Shown here piece by piece: positions 33,571-46,574 of a stretch of 64,000 nt of DNA; positions within the stretch are counted from its first letter, which is position 1, and each line of letters starts with the position of its first letter. The stretch comes from Hsuehochloa calcarea. Its lineage: Eukaryota; Streptophyta; Magnoliopsida; Poales; Poaceae. The notes below the pieces were generated by a model, which was given only the letters and a program-made list of their open reading frames with translations, made no database searches and had not been told where the DNA came from. The stretch is taken from the NCBI GenBank assembly GCA_036346395.1, contig CM070601.1, positions 15,497,763-15,561,762 of the forward strand. Direction: 5' to 3'. A program made the translations under genes and the position numbers.

Positions 33571-34077
33571 ATGAAGCAGCAGGGCGACGGCGGCAAGCTG
33601 AGCCGGTGGCTGGGCGCGCCGGTGCGCGCGCTGTCGCGGGCGTGCGACTCCTACGTGCGCAGGATGTCGGCGTGCGCCGGACGCATGCCGACGCAGGCGG
33701 CCACCGTCGGGCGCGGCGGGTTCGGCCCCGGGGCCATGCAGGCCGCGACGTTCAGCTCCCGGTCGCGGCGCGGCTCCGACGGCGGCGGCGGCGACGAGGA
33801 CGTGAACGAGCTCGTCCGCGCCATGTCCCAGCGGCAGCAGCAGGCAGGGCGCGGCGTGGTGCCGGACGTGGCCGTCCCGGTCAGGAGCCGGAGCGTGGCG
33901 GCCGGGAGGATCGACGAGGACGCGCCGTGCGAGTTCGGCGCCGACGACGTGCGCGTTGGCCCCGTGATGCCGCCGGCCGTGCGGAGGAGCCGGAGCGTGG
34001 CGGTGGGCAGCGGCCTCGCCGCGCGCGCCGGCGGGTTCGGCGCCGTGAAGAAGGGAGGAGGCGTCGCGCACGGTTGA
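33571..34077 (+). CDS. Plant-specific small protein of unknown function, 168 aa
   Basis: Single GC-rich exon starting MKQQGDGGKLSRWL and ending at TGA 34075-34077. The N-terminus (KLSRWLGAPVRALSRACDS and then YVRRMSACAGR) fits a plant family that begins K-L-x-R-x-L-x-A-P-x-R-x-L-x-x-A-x-D-x-Y-V-R-x-M, known to me only as conserved proteins of unknown role. Two RSRSVA repeats (residues about 110 and 138) resemble kinase-target serine sites. There is no signal peptide or membrane segment. The start is chosen because it lies in good context (GTCGAGATGAAG) downstream of a TATA box; no earlier ATG is in frame. Confidence 0.7.
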   Translation: MKQQGDGGKLSRWLGAPVRALSRACDSYVRRMSACAGRMPTQAATVGRGGFGPGAMQAATFSSRSRRGSDGGGGDEDVNELVRAMSQRQQQAGRGVVPDVAVPVRSRSVAAGRIDEDAPCEFGADDVRVGPVMPPAVRRSRSVAVGSGLAARAGGFGAVKKGGGVAHG

Positions 34078-34904
34078 TCGATCGACCGGCCGGTGCATGC
34101 AATGGTAGTACGCGTTACGTGTGTACAATCGATCAGCTGATAGAGTGCGTCTGCGTGTGCAAACTGCACGTAGCCGTAGCTAAGCTTGATGTGTTTTCAT
34201 CGTTCGTGTCTACTCTTTGAATCATTAGTACTTTTCCGTCGTTGTCCGTGTGGTGTGTACATGCCTTAAGCTTATCGATTAGATTTGTCACGACTTGGAA
34301 GAGCAGCCATGTTGCCAGGATGAGAAGTACGTCTATCCAGACAAGTTTGTTGGTGTGCACTAATTGTCCAATTAATATATACTTACATCTATACAACGTA
34401 TAGACTTTGTGTGACTTCCGAGTTATGAATCCTTACAAGGCATCTGTCCCCAGCAAGTGGACACTGGCGAGAGCTAATCTATTATCCACCAATCCGTGCG
34501 TAAGCCATCGTTTTGCGTTGAGCTTTGACCTTGAGCATGTGCTTACGCCTTTTGGCAATTCTTTACTCTTCCGCGTGCCGCATGCGCATGTACCGGTTGA
34601 AAAATGTGCACCTACAGGTTTGTTTACAAGTAATGGCACTGTCCATGATGTATACATTTTGCATACTCATGCTGTGCCAACGTCAAGAAGACCCAGGAGC
34701 TAGTTTGGAGACACGAGGCATCTTGTAACCATCATCACTTCATTCAATTCGGACGATGAGGTCAAATGCAACGGAGGGATGTCAGATAATCTAACAATTT
34801 TGAGCCTTGACGTGAAAGCCCTGCACATGCACCTTGCACCAGGGGCGTTTAGTATAAGAACGTGAGGTCAGGAAGCCATGCTACGAACCACAACGACGGA
34901 AAAA
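34078..34904. other. 3' flank of the gene at 33571
   Basis: Probable 3' untranslated region and spacer. I see no supported gene or repeat before the LTR at about 34905. Confidence 0.4.
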
Positions 34905-35863
34905 TGGGTACTATTTTAATTTTAGATTTTACTAGGAGGGAAAAATCACAAATAACTAGTGATGCATATATCAATACTAACATTAGACAACACATTGTAC
35001 TCCGAAATATCGCAAGAACAGGATTGTAACAGAGTCGATCAATCACGTGAACGACTTACCGTAGGGCTTGATAAAGAACATAAAACAACACAGACGTAGT
35101 CATGGAAGTAGACGACGTTGAGGAAGAAGCCAAGCGGTCTCGCAATGCGCTGCCCAGAAACCTTAGTGTCGCCCCGTGAGTTACTCTATGTGACAATAGT
35201 TCATAGATATCCGCTCTCCTCCCTTCCCGATGCACGCCGAGAAAGAAGACTGGCGTGGTACAACGGCTCAACAACACAACACGATTCCCATAGGAGGGAG
35301 ATGATGTAAGAAACAAATGAAGAAACTATTCTTAGGTTTTATTCTGGACCTTCTCCATGCCCTTATAGGGACAAAATATTTACTCTCTAGTAACAATTGA
35401 AATTAACCAAAATTAAGTCACTGACAACCGCTAATTTGAACCAAATAATGGTACTTATGCAGTGTTTAAAACCTCCTAACCAGTTCAAACAAAAGGGGAG
35501 AGAAATTCACAATTAACAAAATGGGTAGGTCATAGTCATTCACGACCATTCACTCACAACCAGCTCGTAACTCCTTACAACCAGTTCATACCTGGTCACG
35601 ATCAGGTCTTAATTACTCATGACCAGTTCGTATCTAGTCAGGACCAGATAGTAACATTTTAAAATTGGTCGTGACTTACCTCGATCAGTCCGTGATCATG
35701 CACGACCAGCTCACGAGTTGTTGGTAACTCCTTACGACAAGTCAATCTCTGGTTAAATAGTCTTTACAACCAGTCGACCTGCTTCCCACACTAGGCTAAT
35801 CTATGTGTGCTTTGGAATCTCCAATGAAATGGGTCTTATATATAAATGGGCCAATTTCCAACA
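34905..35863 (-). repeat. 3' LTR of the minus-strand copia element
   Basis: About 959 bp, homologous to 50290-51276. Contains repeated GACCAG / CTGGTC motifs around 35545-35775. Confidence 0.75.
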
Positions 35864-36408
35864 ACCCCCGCCAATTCCAAAGAGAGTAGTAACAATATAA
35901 ATAGAATCATTGTGCTAAAGTATTATTAATATACCAATCTTTTAGTGTAAGTCTTGTACATGTTGAACTTGCATTCATTATTTCACAACTGATGAATGTA
36001 CAACACCTTGAATTCACATCTTTACATGATCAGACTTCACTTGAAATCCAAACTGATACTAGGCTGTCAAAGAACCACGCCTAAATAGAGCGTTAAATGG
36101 TCATGCTCCCTTATCTTCTCATGAGCTTTCTAAAGAATAGCACATTTTCGTGATCTGTGACCTCACAGTCAGGCTCAAGTAGGTGTATTCATTTTAGATA
36201 TTCTGTAGGCTAATACATTTCCCCCTCATTGGAAACTAGAATAGATTAAGACTTTAAGCCAACATTCCATACAGTTGAGAGTACTTTGTTTATTTGGATA
36301 CGGGTACAATCAATATATGCTCTCTTATTACAATATCAACTTGTTTTTCACACTACCTAAGTCACGGGATCTCCGATCAAGAGGTACGGGTTACCGTTAT
36401 GGTGTAAC

Positions 36409-38833
36409 TCAAATGGCCTGCATTCTCATGTCCATAGACGCAATGGAAATCACAATTCGTGCTAGCCCATTTGTAAAAGTGGTTGCCGTATTTTTCTCAG
36501 TACAAATATAGTTCACAGCAAACAATCCAGAGTTTCTCAATTTTTGGACAGATTTAAACTTACACTTTAGATGTCTGAAGGACTTTATGTTCTCCGTAGT
36601 ACTCGTAACCTTTGCTATCATTGTTTGATTATCACAACACACAAGAATTGGTGGCATCGATTTCTCAACCAATGACAAGTCCAACAGAAGCTCTCTTAGC
36701 CATTCATCCTCAGTAGTGGTTATTTTTAGTGCTACAAGTTCTGCTTCTATGGTTGATCTCGTCAATATAGTCTGTTTATATGATCTCCATGAAACTGTAG
36801 CACCCGCTATGGTAAAAACATAACCACTAGCAGGTTTGATCTCATTCGCATCAGAGATCCAATTTGAATCACTATTCCTTCTAACAAAGATAGATACCAA
36901 GAATAGTGAATTCCATAATATTTTGTGCCTCATAAGTAGTGCAACACTATCTCTAGTGCTTACCAATGATCATCTCCTGGGTTATAAGTAAACCGACTTA
37001 ATTTCACAACAAATACTAGCTGGATACATAAGTGGCCCAATAAATATGTGAATATCCCAATTGATCTTTCCCTAATCCTTGATTCTTTCAAAACTTAACC
37101 CTATCATCATAAGGTCTTCACGAAATTTTGCAATTCTCAAAGTCAAACCGGTTTTGTATTTTCTCAGCATAATGAGATTGATTCGAAGTGAGCATATCCT
37201 CATTCTTGATCAATTTAATATGCAAAATAACATCCGCCTCTCCCAAACCTTTCATATTAAATCATCGAGATAAAAAGATTTGACCTTATCAACTGCGGTA
37301 ATATTTTTTCCAAGTATAAGTATGTCATCTACATACAGACACAAGATCACTCCTTGACCCCCACCATAACGATAGTATACACATTTATCAGCTTCATTCA
37401 CAGCAAAGTCAGCTCATGTCAATATTTTATCAAACTTCTCATGTCATTGATTAGGAGCTTGTTTTAGGCCATACAAAGATTTTAATAGCTTACACACCTT
37501 ATTTTTCTTGTGCAGACATCACAAAGCCATCTAGCTTCTCCATATAGATTTCTTCCTCTAACTCTCCATTAAGAAAGTTGTCTTTACATCCATTTGATGG
37601 ACGTGTAGACCATGGGAAGCAGTTAACACAATGAATACACTTATAGTGGTCAGTCTGGTAATAGGAGAATAGGTATCAAAGTAATCATCTTCTTGTTTTT
37701 GGGTATAACTCTTGGCCACAAGTCTTGACTTGTACTTGTCAACAGTACCATCAGATCTCATTTCTTTTTAAAGACCCGCTTACACCCAACATGTTTGCAC
37801 CCACTAGGATGATAAATGATTTTTTAAGTCCCGTTAGCCATGATGGAATCTATCTCGCTACGAAACACCTTTTTTCAATACTCAACATCATATAATGCAT
37901 AAGTCTTGGAAAGAGTTTTTGGCACATCATCCACGAGGTATCAATAAAGTCGTTACCAAAGGTTTTATCAACCTTTTGTCTCTTGCTCCTGCAGGAGCCT
38001 CTTCAACTAAATTGTTATCCTCTTCGGGAATATCACATACTGCATGCAACTCTCATAGGATAAATATTCTCACAAAATAAAGTATCTATGGACTCTATTA
38101 TTGTGTTAGCAATAATCTCATGAGTTTTGATTTTACTACTAAAAAACGATAGACCATGTTGTTATGAGTATATCCCATAAAACACAATTGACTGTTTTAG
38201 GTCCAAGATTTCTACTTTTCTACAATGGTATATTGACTTTTGCCAAACACCACTAAGTTCGTAGAAAATTAACATTGGATTTTCTCCATTTCCATTCCTC
38301 ATATGGAGTAATATCACTCCTTTAAGTGATTACTCTATTGAGGACTAATGTTGTTATCAACATAACTTCCCCCACTATGTCTTAGACATACCAACACTCT
38401 CTAACATGGCATTCACCAAGTTTGTTAGTGTTTAATTTTTCCTCTTAGCTACTCTGTTTGGTTGGGGTGAATACAGTGATATAACTTCATGGACTATTCC
38501 ATGCTCAGAATAGAATTTAGAAAATTCATGAGAGATATATTCTTCTTCACGATCAGGCCTTACTCTTTTAATTTTCCTTTCTAGATGGTTCTAAACCTCG
38601 GACTTATAAATTTTAAGTAGTTTAAAACTTCATCATTTGTATAAAACAAATGCAGATAACAATAACGCGTTGCATCATCAATAAAAATTAAAAAATATAT
38701 TTTGTCATCTTTTGTCAACAATACATTCATCTCACACAAGTTAGAATAGATAAGATCTAATGGTGCCATATTCTTTTTGTCTTTTAACCCCTTAAATGGT
38801 TTCCGAGGTTGATTTGCTTGCACACAAGATTGG
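36409..38833 (-). pseudogene. Copia pol remnant: integrase core, reverse transcriptase, RNase H
   Basis: Read right to left: integrase (QPRKPFKGLKDKKN near 38790, IFIDDATRY near 38690), reverse transcriptase start (YKSRLVAKSYTQ and MDVKTTFL, 37750-37560), a degraded catalytic part, and RNase H (36950-36420) with TRSTIEAELVAL and LVCCDNQT. Many stops and frame shifts separate them. Confidence 0.75.
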
Positions 38834-40249
38834 TGTTTGATGAGTTTTTGTACGCAAAATTAATTAGATAAAAAGAGTAAAATAAAGAGGCAGTGGCCCA
38901 CATGTAAGTCAATAGGGAAGCATGCGAACGTACAAAATTCTCTGAACCGAGCCCGGCACGTTGTAAAATATTATCTACGCGAAATATATCTAATATTAGA
39001 CTCCCTGGGTTGTGTTCGTCGTAAGGTATTAAAAGATACGGTCTGCAGACAACCGGAGATCAACACGTACAAGCAAATTCATCTGTCAATACATGGGTGC
39101 ATGTATGTGTATGCATCGGCTAGAACTAAGTACTGTTCTGTGGAGGCATGCCCATGTACTAGCTAGCCAGCTTACTGGAGGGAAATACATGGGTGCATCT
39201 ATGGAACTGCTGAGCCCGCAGATCAGCCACAGACTAACGACGCGGACGCAGAGCCAGAAGAGGAAATCAACAGACTATAATTAGCTTGGTCAAGCCAGAA
39301 GTTTAGGATCCTGAGAGTTAGACGTGGGCATTGTTACCTCATCTATTTAAGAAGTCTAATCTGTGAGTTTGTTGTGTGATTTAAGAAAGAGAGGAATAAC
39401 AGACAAAAAAAAACAGAAATGACTTCCTTGTATGTGTGGGTACGTTCTGTGAGTGCTATCCTCTCTGAATTTACCAACATTTAGTATTGAAGTCATGCCG
39501 AAGGTAAGGTCTATGTCGCCGTCGAGCTTCACCATCGTATCCAAATCCAATTACGAAATCGGAATAATAGCAATTGGGTTTGGATACGAATTCAAGAAAA
39601 AGTTGAAATTAGCAAGAAAAAATAAAAAAAAATTGTAATTTGATTTCTATGCGAATTCCAACTTAAAATCACAGTTGTAGAATCCTCCAAGTGCTTGTAG
39701 AATCCTCCTAAACTTGGGCTGTCGTAGCATGAAGAAAATCACACACTTAGTGTGTCCAATTCGATGAAGTAGATCGTGGTTCACCAGCACGTTTAGAATG
39801 AACGCCCAAGGAGCGAGCTAGCTAGTTGAATTCATGCATTGAGTTAGCTAACAAGGGACTACGAACTATATGACAATTATCCTCATCAAGCAATTACCAG
39901 AGCCCAACACAATACCAAGTCTCTCAGTGCTAGTCAAGACAGATTGAACACAATACCTCAGAGCAAGAGAGGAGGCATGCTGGGCTCGAGGAAGAGGTGA
40001 CGCTTGCTCGGGGGAGGGGGGGAGAGGAGACGGGTTCAGGGAGGAGGCGTGTCGGTTTCGAGGAGGAGGTGGCGTCGAGGACAGCGGCGACGAGCGCGGG
40101 GAGGGGAGGAGGTACGCTGGGCTCGAGGGAGGAGGCGCCGGGTTTGGGGAGGAAGCGGGCTCAGGAGAGAAGGCGCGCCAGGCTCGAGGAGGCAGCGGCG
40201 TCGAGGACGGCGGTGCGGGTTCGGGGGAGGAGAAACTTAATGGTTTGAG

Positions 40250-41444
40250 TGGGGGCGGGTGGGCAAACCATAGAGTCCGAATATAAATAGGGTTCAACAT
40301 CACAGATGGTTCTAAAGTAGAATCATCTATAATAAATGCATATCACAGACGGTTCTAAAGTAGAACCGTTTGTGATAAATACATACATTTTTACTAGCAT
40401 GGAGTCAGGTGTGGCGTTTTTGGTGTTCTCCGTGCATGCACTTAACTAAACCGAGTTGCCCAATAAATTATAGGGTAATAAACAGTAAATGCATATCACA
40501 GACGATAAAGTTTTCGCATTTTTTACATCACAGATAACAAAAAAGGATCAACGATCCTATCTTAACCATCAAATCTTCGTAAGCCTTCTCCTCGGCTTCA
40601 GTGGTGGCAGGATCAGCGACTGTCTAATCAAACGTCTCCACCTGCTTTCTTGCACACTCGATTAGCAATTGAAGCCATTCGGACTCCGTAACCAAGTCTA
40701 TGGTAGACTAGAGGCCATCAACTCTGGTCTCCTCCGTCTCGGCGAGGTCGACCCGCTCTCCTGCCACCCGGATGTCGTCCTCGACTCTCCGGGTTGCATC
40801 CTCGGTGCGGACCAAATAGTTCCAGAGGACGATATCCATGATGAGGTTTACTCACCGGATACCAGAGACCCTCACATTGGTCCATCGGAGGAGGAGCTCC
40901 AGTCGACCGATGATGGTCGCTATGGTCTTCGGTAGATTGGAGGGCCTACAACGGATGACATTACGAACAGAAGGCTTGTTTGTAGCTTGGACCAGGTTGT
41001 AACCATAGAGGTGAGAGTAGACAACCACAATGCAGGCCAATACGGCCGGCACGAGAGGAGACGACGTTGGTCGAGAGGAAGAAGAGGGCGAAGCGGCTAT
41101 TTCGACCAGAGCAGTTTGAAGAAATTAAGAGGTGGTTTGTGAGAAATCCCTTTCGAAAGCGGTTGATGTCTATTTATAAAATATGGTATCTATTTACATT
41201 GGGAGCTGTAGCGCACTGGGATCCGTAGTGACCAGCGCGGGAGACGAAGAGATGCATTGATACTTCACGGACGGTTTTTTAACATGAACCATATGTGATA
41301 TTACCTTATCACAGACGATTCTTATCGCAGCCAGTAACACAGATGGTCGCTAAACTAAAACCATCTATAATTGTATTTAATACTGATGGTTTTCGTCAAT
41401 TGTTTGCGATGAAATGTTCAATATTAATCTTTTTTATAGTAGTG
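40250..41444. mobile_element. CACTA-like element fragment ending at 41444
   Basis: The right end, TTTTTTATAGTAGTG, is the reverse of a CACTACTATAAAAAA terminus. Subterminal motifs ATCACAGACGGTTC recur in both orientations at 40305-40380, 40490-40540 and 41270-41360, including a near-perfect hairpin at 40331-40371. A left CACTA end was not found. The purine-rich stretch 39990-40250 may belong to it. Confidence 0.5.
40560..40850 (-). pseudogene. Hydrophilic gene remnant within the CACTA-like region
   Basis: On the minus strand a charged helix-rich segment is readable (RRVEDDIRVAGERVDLAE, then STIDLVTESEWLQLLIECAR and ATTEAEEKAYEDLM) with one or two in-frame stops. I do not recognise the family. 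Its position between the subterminal repeats suggests element cargo. Confidence 0.35.
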
Positions 41445-42438
41445 ACCCGTGAAGTTGCCGTGCCGACCGCGTCGCCCGCCGCCGAGGTCGTCGTCAACTG
41501 CCGAGCTGCGAAGACGTTCGACGCTCAAGCCATCGTCGGAGACGTCGCATCATCCATTTGCCAAAGTCGTTGTCACCGGCAGAGCCGCCACACCTGTCAC
41601 CAAGGCAGCCTTGATCGTCATATGCATAAGAATATACGTACATGCCGCACATATCAATTCTAGTACATATGCATGTTCAATGCGTATATGTGGTTACAAC
41701 TCAAATAGAAACAAGGTGATGCCGATCTGTGCATACAAGGATGGATCCACCGCATGTTATGCTCTGCGCCAAGCGATGCCTTCGTATCTCATCGCTCTGT
41801 GTCTGTGCCGTCTAAAGATCTCATGAGGCTGCGCATTTGCAGCTGATTTAACTGAGCGTGATCTATCTCGTTTGGCCATCTTTTAATCAAAACAAGGATG
41901 ATCCTCCCTCGTGACAATGGAGTTCGGCCGCGTGCGCCTCCACTCCATCTGATTCATCCCGCCCGTCGCTACCGACCTCGTCAACACTCTGGCGTTCATC
42001 TTCGCCATATTGACTCTTTTTGAGTTGAACCTTTTACCTCGATGCTACCGTCGTCCCGTCGCATCAACCAAGCCGAGCACAACCATGCATGCTACATAAT
42101 CAACCACTATTTTCTACGTATCGTTCAAGACCAACGCGAGGACCAACGACGATGACTACATGCAACTTAACCAGAGGTATCTTGTGAGTTCACCTCGTGC
42201 GGGAGTAATTAACCAGGAGTCTTCCGATAACTAAGAATCAGGAAACCATGCCGCCAAGTCAGCGCATAATAATAATAAGGGACTTGTATTTTGTAATTCC
42301 ATGAGAATGAATAAAATGCATGCTTTATTAACCTTTTGTTTCTTGTATTTTATTTTTGTGTACTTTGACACTGGCACGCCTGCAACCTTAATCCCCACGC
42401 ATACAAATCTTAAGCGATTTCTAGTGTCAAACAATTGG

Positions 42439-43250
42439 CATTTTGATCCTTTGACAATTTCATATTTTGGAATTAATTCTAATATGGATATTCGAGCAAT
42501 GCTATTAAAAACCGATATGGCAGAAACGAGAATGCCAACATTGGTCTCATATTTATTTAAACCAGCTTGCAACATTCATAATATAACAAGACTCTAAAGT
42601 ACTTAGGTGGAATAAGTCTCCACTCTCATATCATTTTATGACAAAGTTCTCAAACTTAGACATTACTACTTTATTTGACTCAAGGACTAACTTATAACTA
42701 TCTCTACATAAGAAATAACCAACAATAAGGTTCTTATTTATTGTTGACGTATGTTGTACATTCTTTAAATGGACAATGTTTCCTAGAGTAAACCTCAGAT
42801 CCACCGTGCCAACACCAAGCACAGAAGCATACAACTCATTCCCCATTAGTACGGAGGAAGCGCCATCTCCTTGGTAAGAATAAAACAAGAAAATATCATA
42901 ATATACATGAGCATTAGCACAGGTACCAACCCACTAATTAGTGGATTAGCATACTGAAAAAACAACACCAGAGTTTTCCTACCCTCATGAAGTCGAGGCC
43001 TCGCTTATGGTTACGTTGGCCATCTTTTTCTTGCCTTGCTCATTTGCTCTATCCTTGCGGTGACGAGAGTCTTTTGTCATATGACCGCCCATGCCACAAG
43101 GTGAAATATTTGATGTTCTTCATTTTCTTTTTCTCAAATTTCTTCTTAAAGCTAGTTGTCTTGTTTGGTTTAGAGCATTTGTATTTCTTCTCATACTTGT
43201 TCTTTATGACATTGACATTGTTCTGATTGTTTTGACTGGAACCAGACCGC
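42439..43250 (-). pseudogene. Copia gag C-terminus, protease region and integrase N-terminus (minus-strand element)
   Basis: Read right to left: NNVNVIKNKYEKKYKC (gag), a zinc-knuckle remnant (GMGGHMTKDSRHRKD after a frame change), a protease-to-integrase linker (GDGASSVLMGNELYAS) and the integrase zinc region ending IPKYEIVKGSKCQ next to the insertion at 42433. Confidence 0.7.
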
Positions 43251-46200
43251 CAACCTTTGCCGGTTCAGTTGATCCTCTTGAACCTGATGACTGGATAAAG
43301 GATGTCGAGAAGAAGCTGATCTTGGCTCAGTGTAATGACCAAGAGAAAGTCATCTTTGCTGCTCACCAACTGAAAGCAACTGCAGGAACTTGGTGGGAAA
43401 ACTATTGCGCAGCTCATCGAATGTCCAGGCTATTTCTTGGCAGGAGTTTTCTGCTGCCTTTCGCACAGCTCACACTCCTATGGGAATGATGAAAATGAAG
43501 AAGAGAGAGTTCCATAAGCTGCAGCAGGGCAATCTCAGTGTGTATGAGTATCTTAACAAGCATCCGAGTGGAGTTTGTGTCCAATAAATCATCAAAGAAG
43601 AGTTGTGTTCTAAACTGCCTGAAGGGCATATCTTTGGAAAGTGTGCCGGTAGTACGGGAATACCCCGATGTATTTCCCGATGAACTGCCTGGAATGCCAC
43701 CAGACCGAGAGATTGAGTTCATCATTGACTTGGTACATGGTACAGCTCCTATATCCAAGAGACCTTACCGGCTTCCAGCAAATGAGCTAGCTGAGATGAA
43801 GAAGCAGATTGAAGAGTTGCTTGAAAAAGGTTATATTCGACCCAGTTCGTCACCTTGGGGAGCACCAGTAATATTTGTGAAGAAGAAGGATGACAACTTA
43901 CGGATGTGTGTGGATTATAGGGCTTTGAATGAAGTCACAATCAAGAACAAGTATCCTTTGCCGCGAATTGATGACTTGTTTGATCAGTTAGAGGGAGCAA
44001 GTGTCTTCTCCAAGATTGATCTACGCTATGGATATCATCAGCTGAAGATAAGACCATCGGATATTCCTAAGACAGCGCTCACCACTCGTTATGGTCTTTA
44101 TGAATGTACTGTGATGTCATTTGGTCTAACAAATGCACCAGCTTACTTCATGAACTTGATGAACAAGGTGTTTATGGAATACCTGAATAAATTTGTAGTG
44201 GTATTTATAGATGACATTCTTATTTATTCTAAGAATAAGAATGAGCATGAGGAACATCTGAGGTTAGTTCTGGACAAACTCAGAGAGCATCAATTGTATG
44301 CTAAATTCAGTAAGCGTGAGTTTTGGTTAAAGAAAATTGATTTCTTGGGGCATGTAATTTCTGCTGGAGGAGTAGCAGTGGATCCAGGAAAAGTTAGGGA
44401 TGTTCTTAACTAGAGACAACTCAAGTCTGTTCCAGAAATCAGAAGTTTTCTTGGCTTAGCCGGTTACTATCGTCGTTTTATTGAAGGCTTTTCGAATATT
44501 GCAAAACCCCTCACCGAGTTGCTCAAGAAAGAAAAGAAGTTTGAATGGACATTTGCTTGTGAGCAGAGTTTTCAAGAGCTGAAGAAGAGGTTAACTACTG
44601 CACTAGTGGTGGTTTTGCCCGACATTCGGAAAGACTTTGAGATTTTCTGTGATGCGTCAAAACAAGGTCTTGGTTGTGTGTTAATGCAAGAAGGTAAGGT
44701 CGTGGCCTATGCTTCAAGATAATTGCATCTGCACGAGAAGAACTATCAAACCCATGATTTAAAGTTAGCCGCAGTGGTGCATGCTCTAAAGATTTGAAGG
44801 CATTACTTTATCGGTAATCGTTGTGAGATATATACTGACCATAAGAGTCTCAAGTATATTTTCACTCAGTCGGATCTTAACTTAAGACAAAGAAGATGGT
44901 TAGAGCTTATCAAGGATTATGATGTTGGATACACTATCATCTAGGTAAAGCTAATGTAGTAGCTGATGCTTTGAGCAGAAAAAGCTATTGCAATAATATG
45001 TTGATAAAAGAAAGTCAGCCTACTATGTGTGAGGAATTTCAGCGACTCAACTTGGAATTAGTTTTGGAGGGTTGTGTGAACACCGTTGAAGTCCAACCAA
45101 CTCTAGAAGATCAGATCATGGAGGCTCAGAAGGAAGACCCAGATGTAAAGGAAATCAAGGATAATATGAGAAAAGGCAAAGCGCCTGGATTTTCAGAAGA
45201 TGAGAGAGGCATTGTTTGGTTTGGAAAAAGAATATTTGTACCAAGTAATAAGGAAATCAAAAATTTGATTCTAAAGGAAGCTCTTGAATCTGCATTTTCG
45301 ATTCATCCAGGAAGCACGAAGATGTATCAAGATCTTCGCGAAAGATATTGGTGGTCAAGCATGAGAAGAGAAATTGCTAAGTACGTATCATTTTGTGATG
45401 TATGTTAGCGGATTAAAGTTGAAGACCAGAGACCTGCTGGATTGCTTCAACCTCTAAAGGTACCTGAATGGAAATGGGAAGAAATTGGAATGAACTTTAT
45501 CACTAGACTGCCAAGAACAAAATCTGGGTATGATTCAATCTGGGTTATTGTGGATCGGTTATCAAAGGTTGCACATTTTATTCCGGTGAAGACTACCTAC
45601 TCGGCAGACCGACTCGCAGAGTTGTATATGTCCAGAATAGTATGTTTGCATGGGTACATAAGAAGATTGTATCAGATCGAGGACCTCAGTTCACCTCCAG
45701 ATTTTGGCAAAAGTTGCAGGGAATTTTAGGCACCAACTTGAACTTCAGTACAACTTACCATCCGCAGACAGACGGACAGACTGAAAGTGTTAATCAAATT
45801 CTCGAAGATATGCTAAGAGCTTGTGTTTTAACCAATAGTACAAGTTGGGATGTAAGTTTGCCATATGCAGAATTTTCTTATAACAACAACTATTAGTCAA
45901 GTTTGCAAATGTCGCCTTTTGAAGCACTCTATGGAAGGAAGTGCAGAACTCCTTTGCATTGGAATGAAACCGGAGAGCGACAGGTGTTCGGGCCAGATGT
46001 TCTGAAGGAGCCCGAAGAACAGGTTCGGAGGATTCGTCAGAATTTGAAAACAGCTCAAACCAGACAGAAGAGTTATGCTGATAATCGCCGGCGAGATCTA
46101 GCTTTTGCACCAAGAGATTATGTGTATCTGAAGGTTTCACCTCTCAAGGGAATGTGTGGTTTCAGAGTGAGTGGAAAACTTGCACCGAGATACATTGGAC

Positions 46201-46562
46201 CTTTTCCAGTACTAGTCAGAAGAGGAGAAGTCGCTTACAAGTTAAAGCATCCACCTCAGCTATCAGATATGCATGATGTCTTTCACGTATCTCAGTTGAA
46301 GAAATGCCTCAGAGTTCCGGAAGAACAGATGCCTCTAGAGGAAATTGAGTTGAAGGATGATCTCACCTATCAGGAGTACCCTATTAGAATTCTCGAAGAA
46401 GTAGAACGTCAGACCAGAAGCAAGACTACCAAATTCTGCAAGGTGCAGTGGAGCAATCATACACAAAAGGAGGCAACTTGGGAACGCGAAGAAGATTTAA
46501 GAGCAAAGTACCCCAATCTTTTTCTCTGTCCGTCCGAATCTCGGGGTCAAGATTCCTTCTAA
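43250..46562 (+). pseudogene. Gypsy (chromovirus) gag-pol remnant
   Basis: Gag (TRPPTFAGSVDPLEPDDWIK) runs to about 43560 and then jumps to a segment just before reverse transcriptase, so the gag end and protease are deleted. Reverse transcriptase carries VVFIDDILIYSK (44195-44235). RNase H carries FCDASKQGLG. Integrase has a zinc region (about 45300-45410), IVSDRGPQFTSRFWQ after a frame shift near 45650, and YHPQTDGQTE. The C-terminus has a chromodomain-like VQWSNHTQKEATWERE. In-frame stops stand at about 44411, 44720, 44797, 44945, 45406 and 45894. The chromodomain places it among chromoviruses (family knowledge). Confidence 0.85.
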
Positions 46563-46574
46563 GGGGGGTAGGTT

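Larger units (their letters stand above)
38829..42438. mobile_element. 3.6-kb insertion (38834-42433) with TG...CA ends and ATTGG duplications, unclassified
   Basis: ATTGG stands at 38829-38833 and 42434-42438. The ends are TGTTTGATGAG and GTGTCAAACA, a 7-bp inverted TGTTTGA pair. On either side the copia integrase reads through (GSKCQ on one side, QANQPRKPF on the other), so the boundaries are well fixed. The interior has no pol gene. TG...CA ends with five-base duplications suggest an LTR-type element, perhaps a solo LTR or a non-autonomous unit, but no internal LTR pair was seen. It contains the terminus of a CACTA-like element. Confidence 0.6.

Noticed and set aside
39866..40303. Pro/Ser-rich minus-strand frame and its Gly/Arg plus-strand partners
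   Set aside because: Product of a purine-rich repeat tract; no conserved motif.
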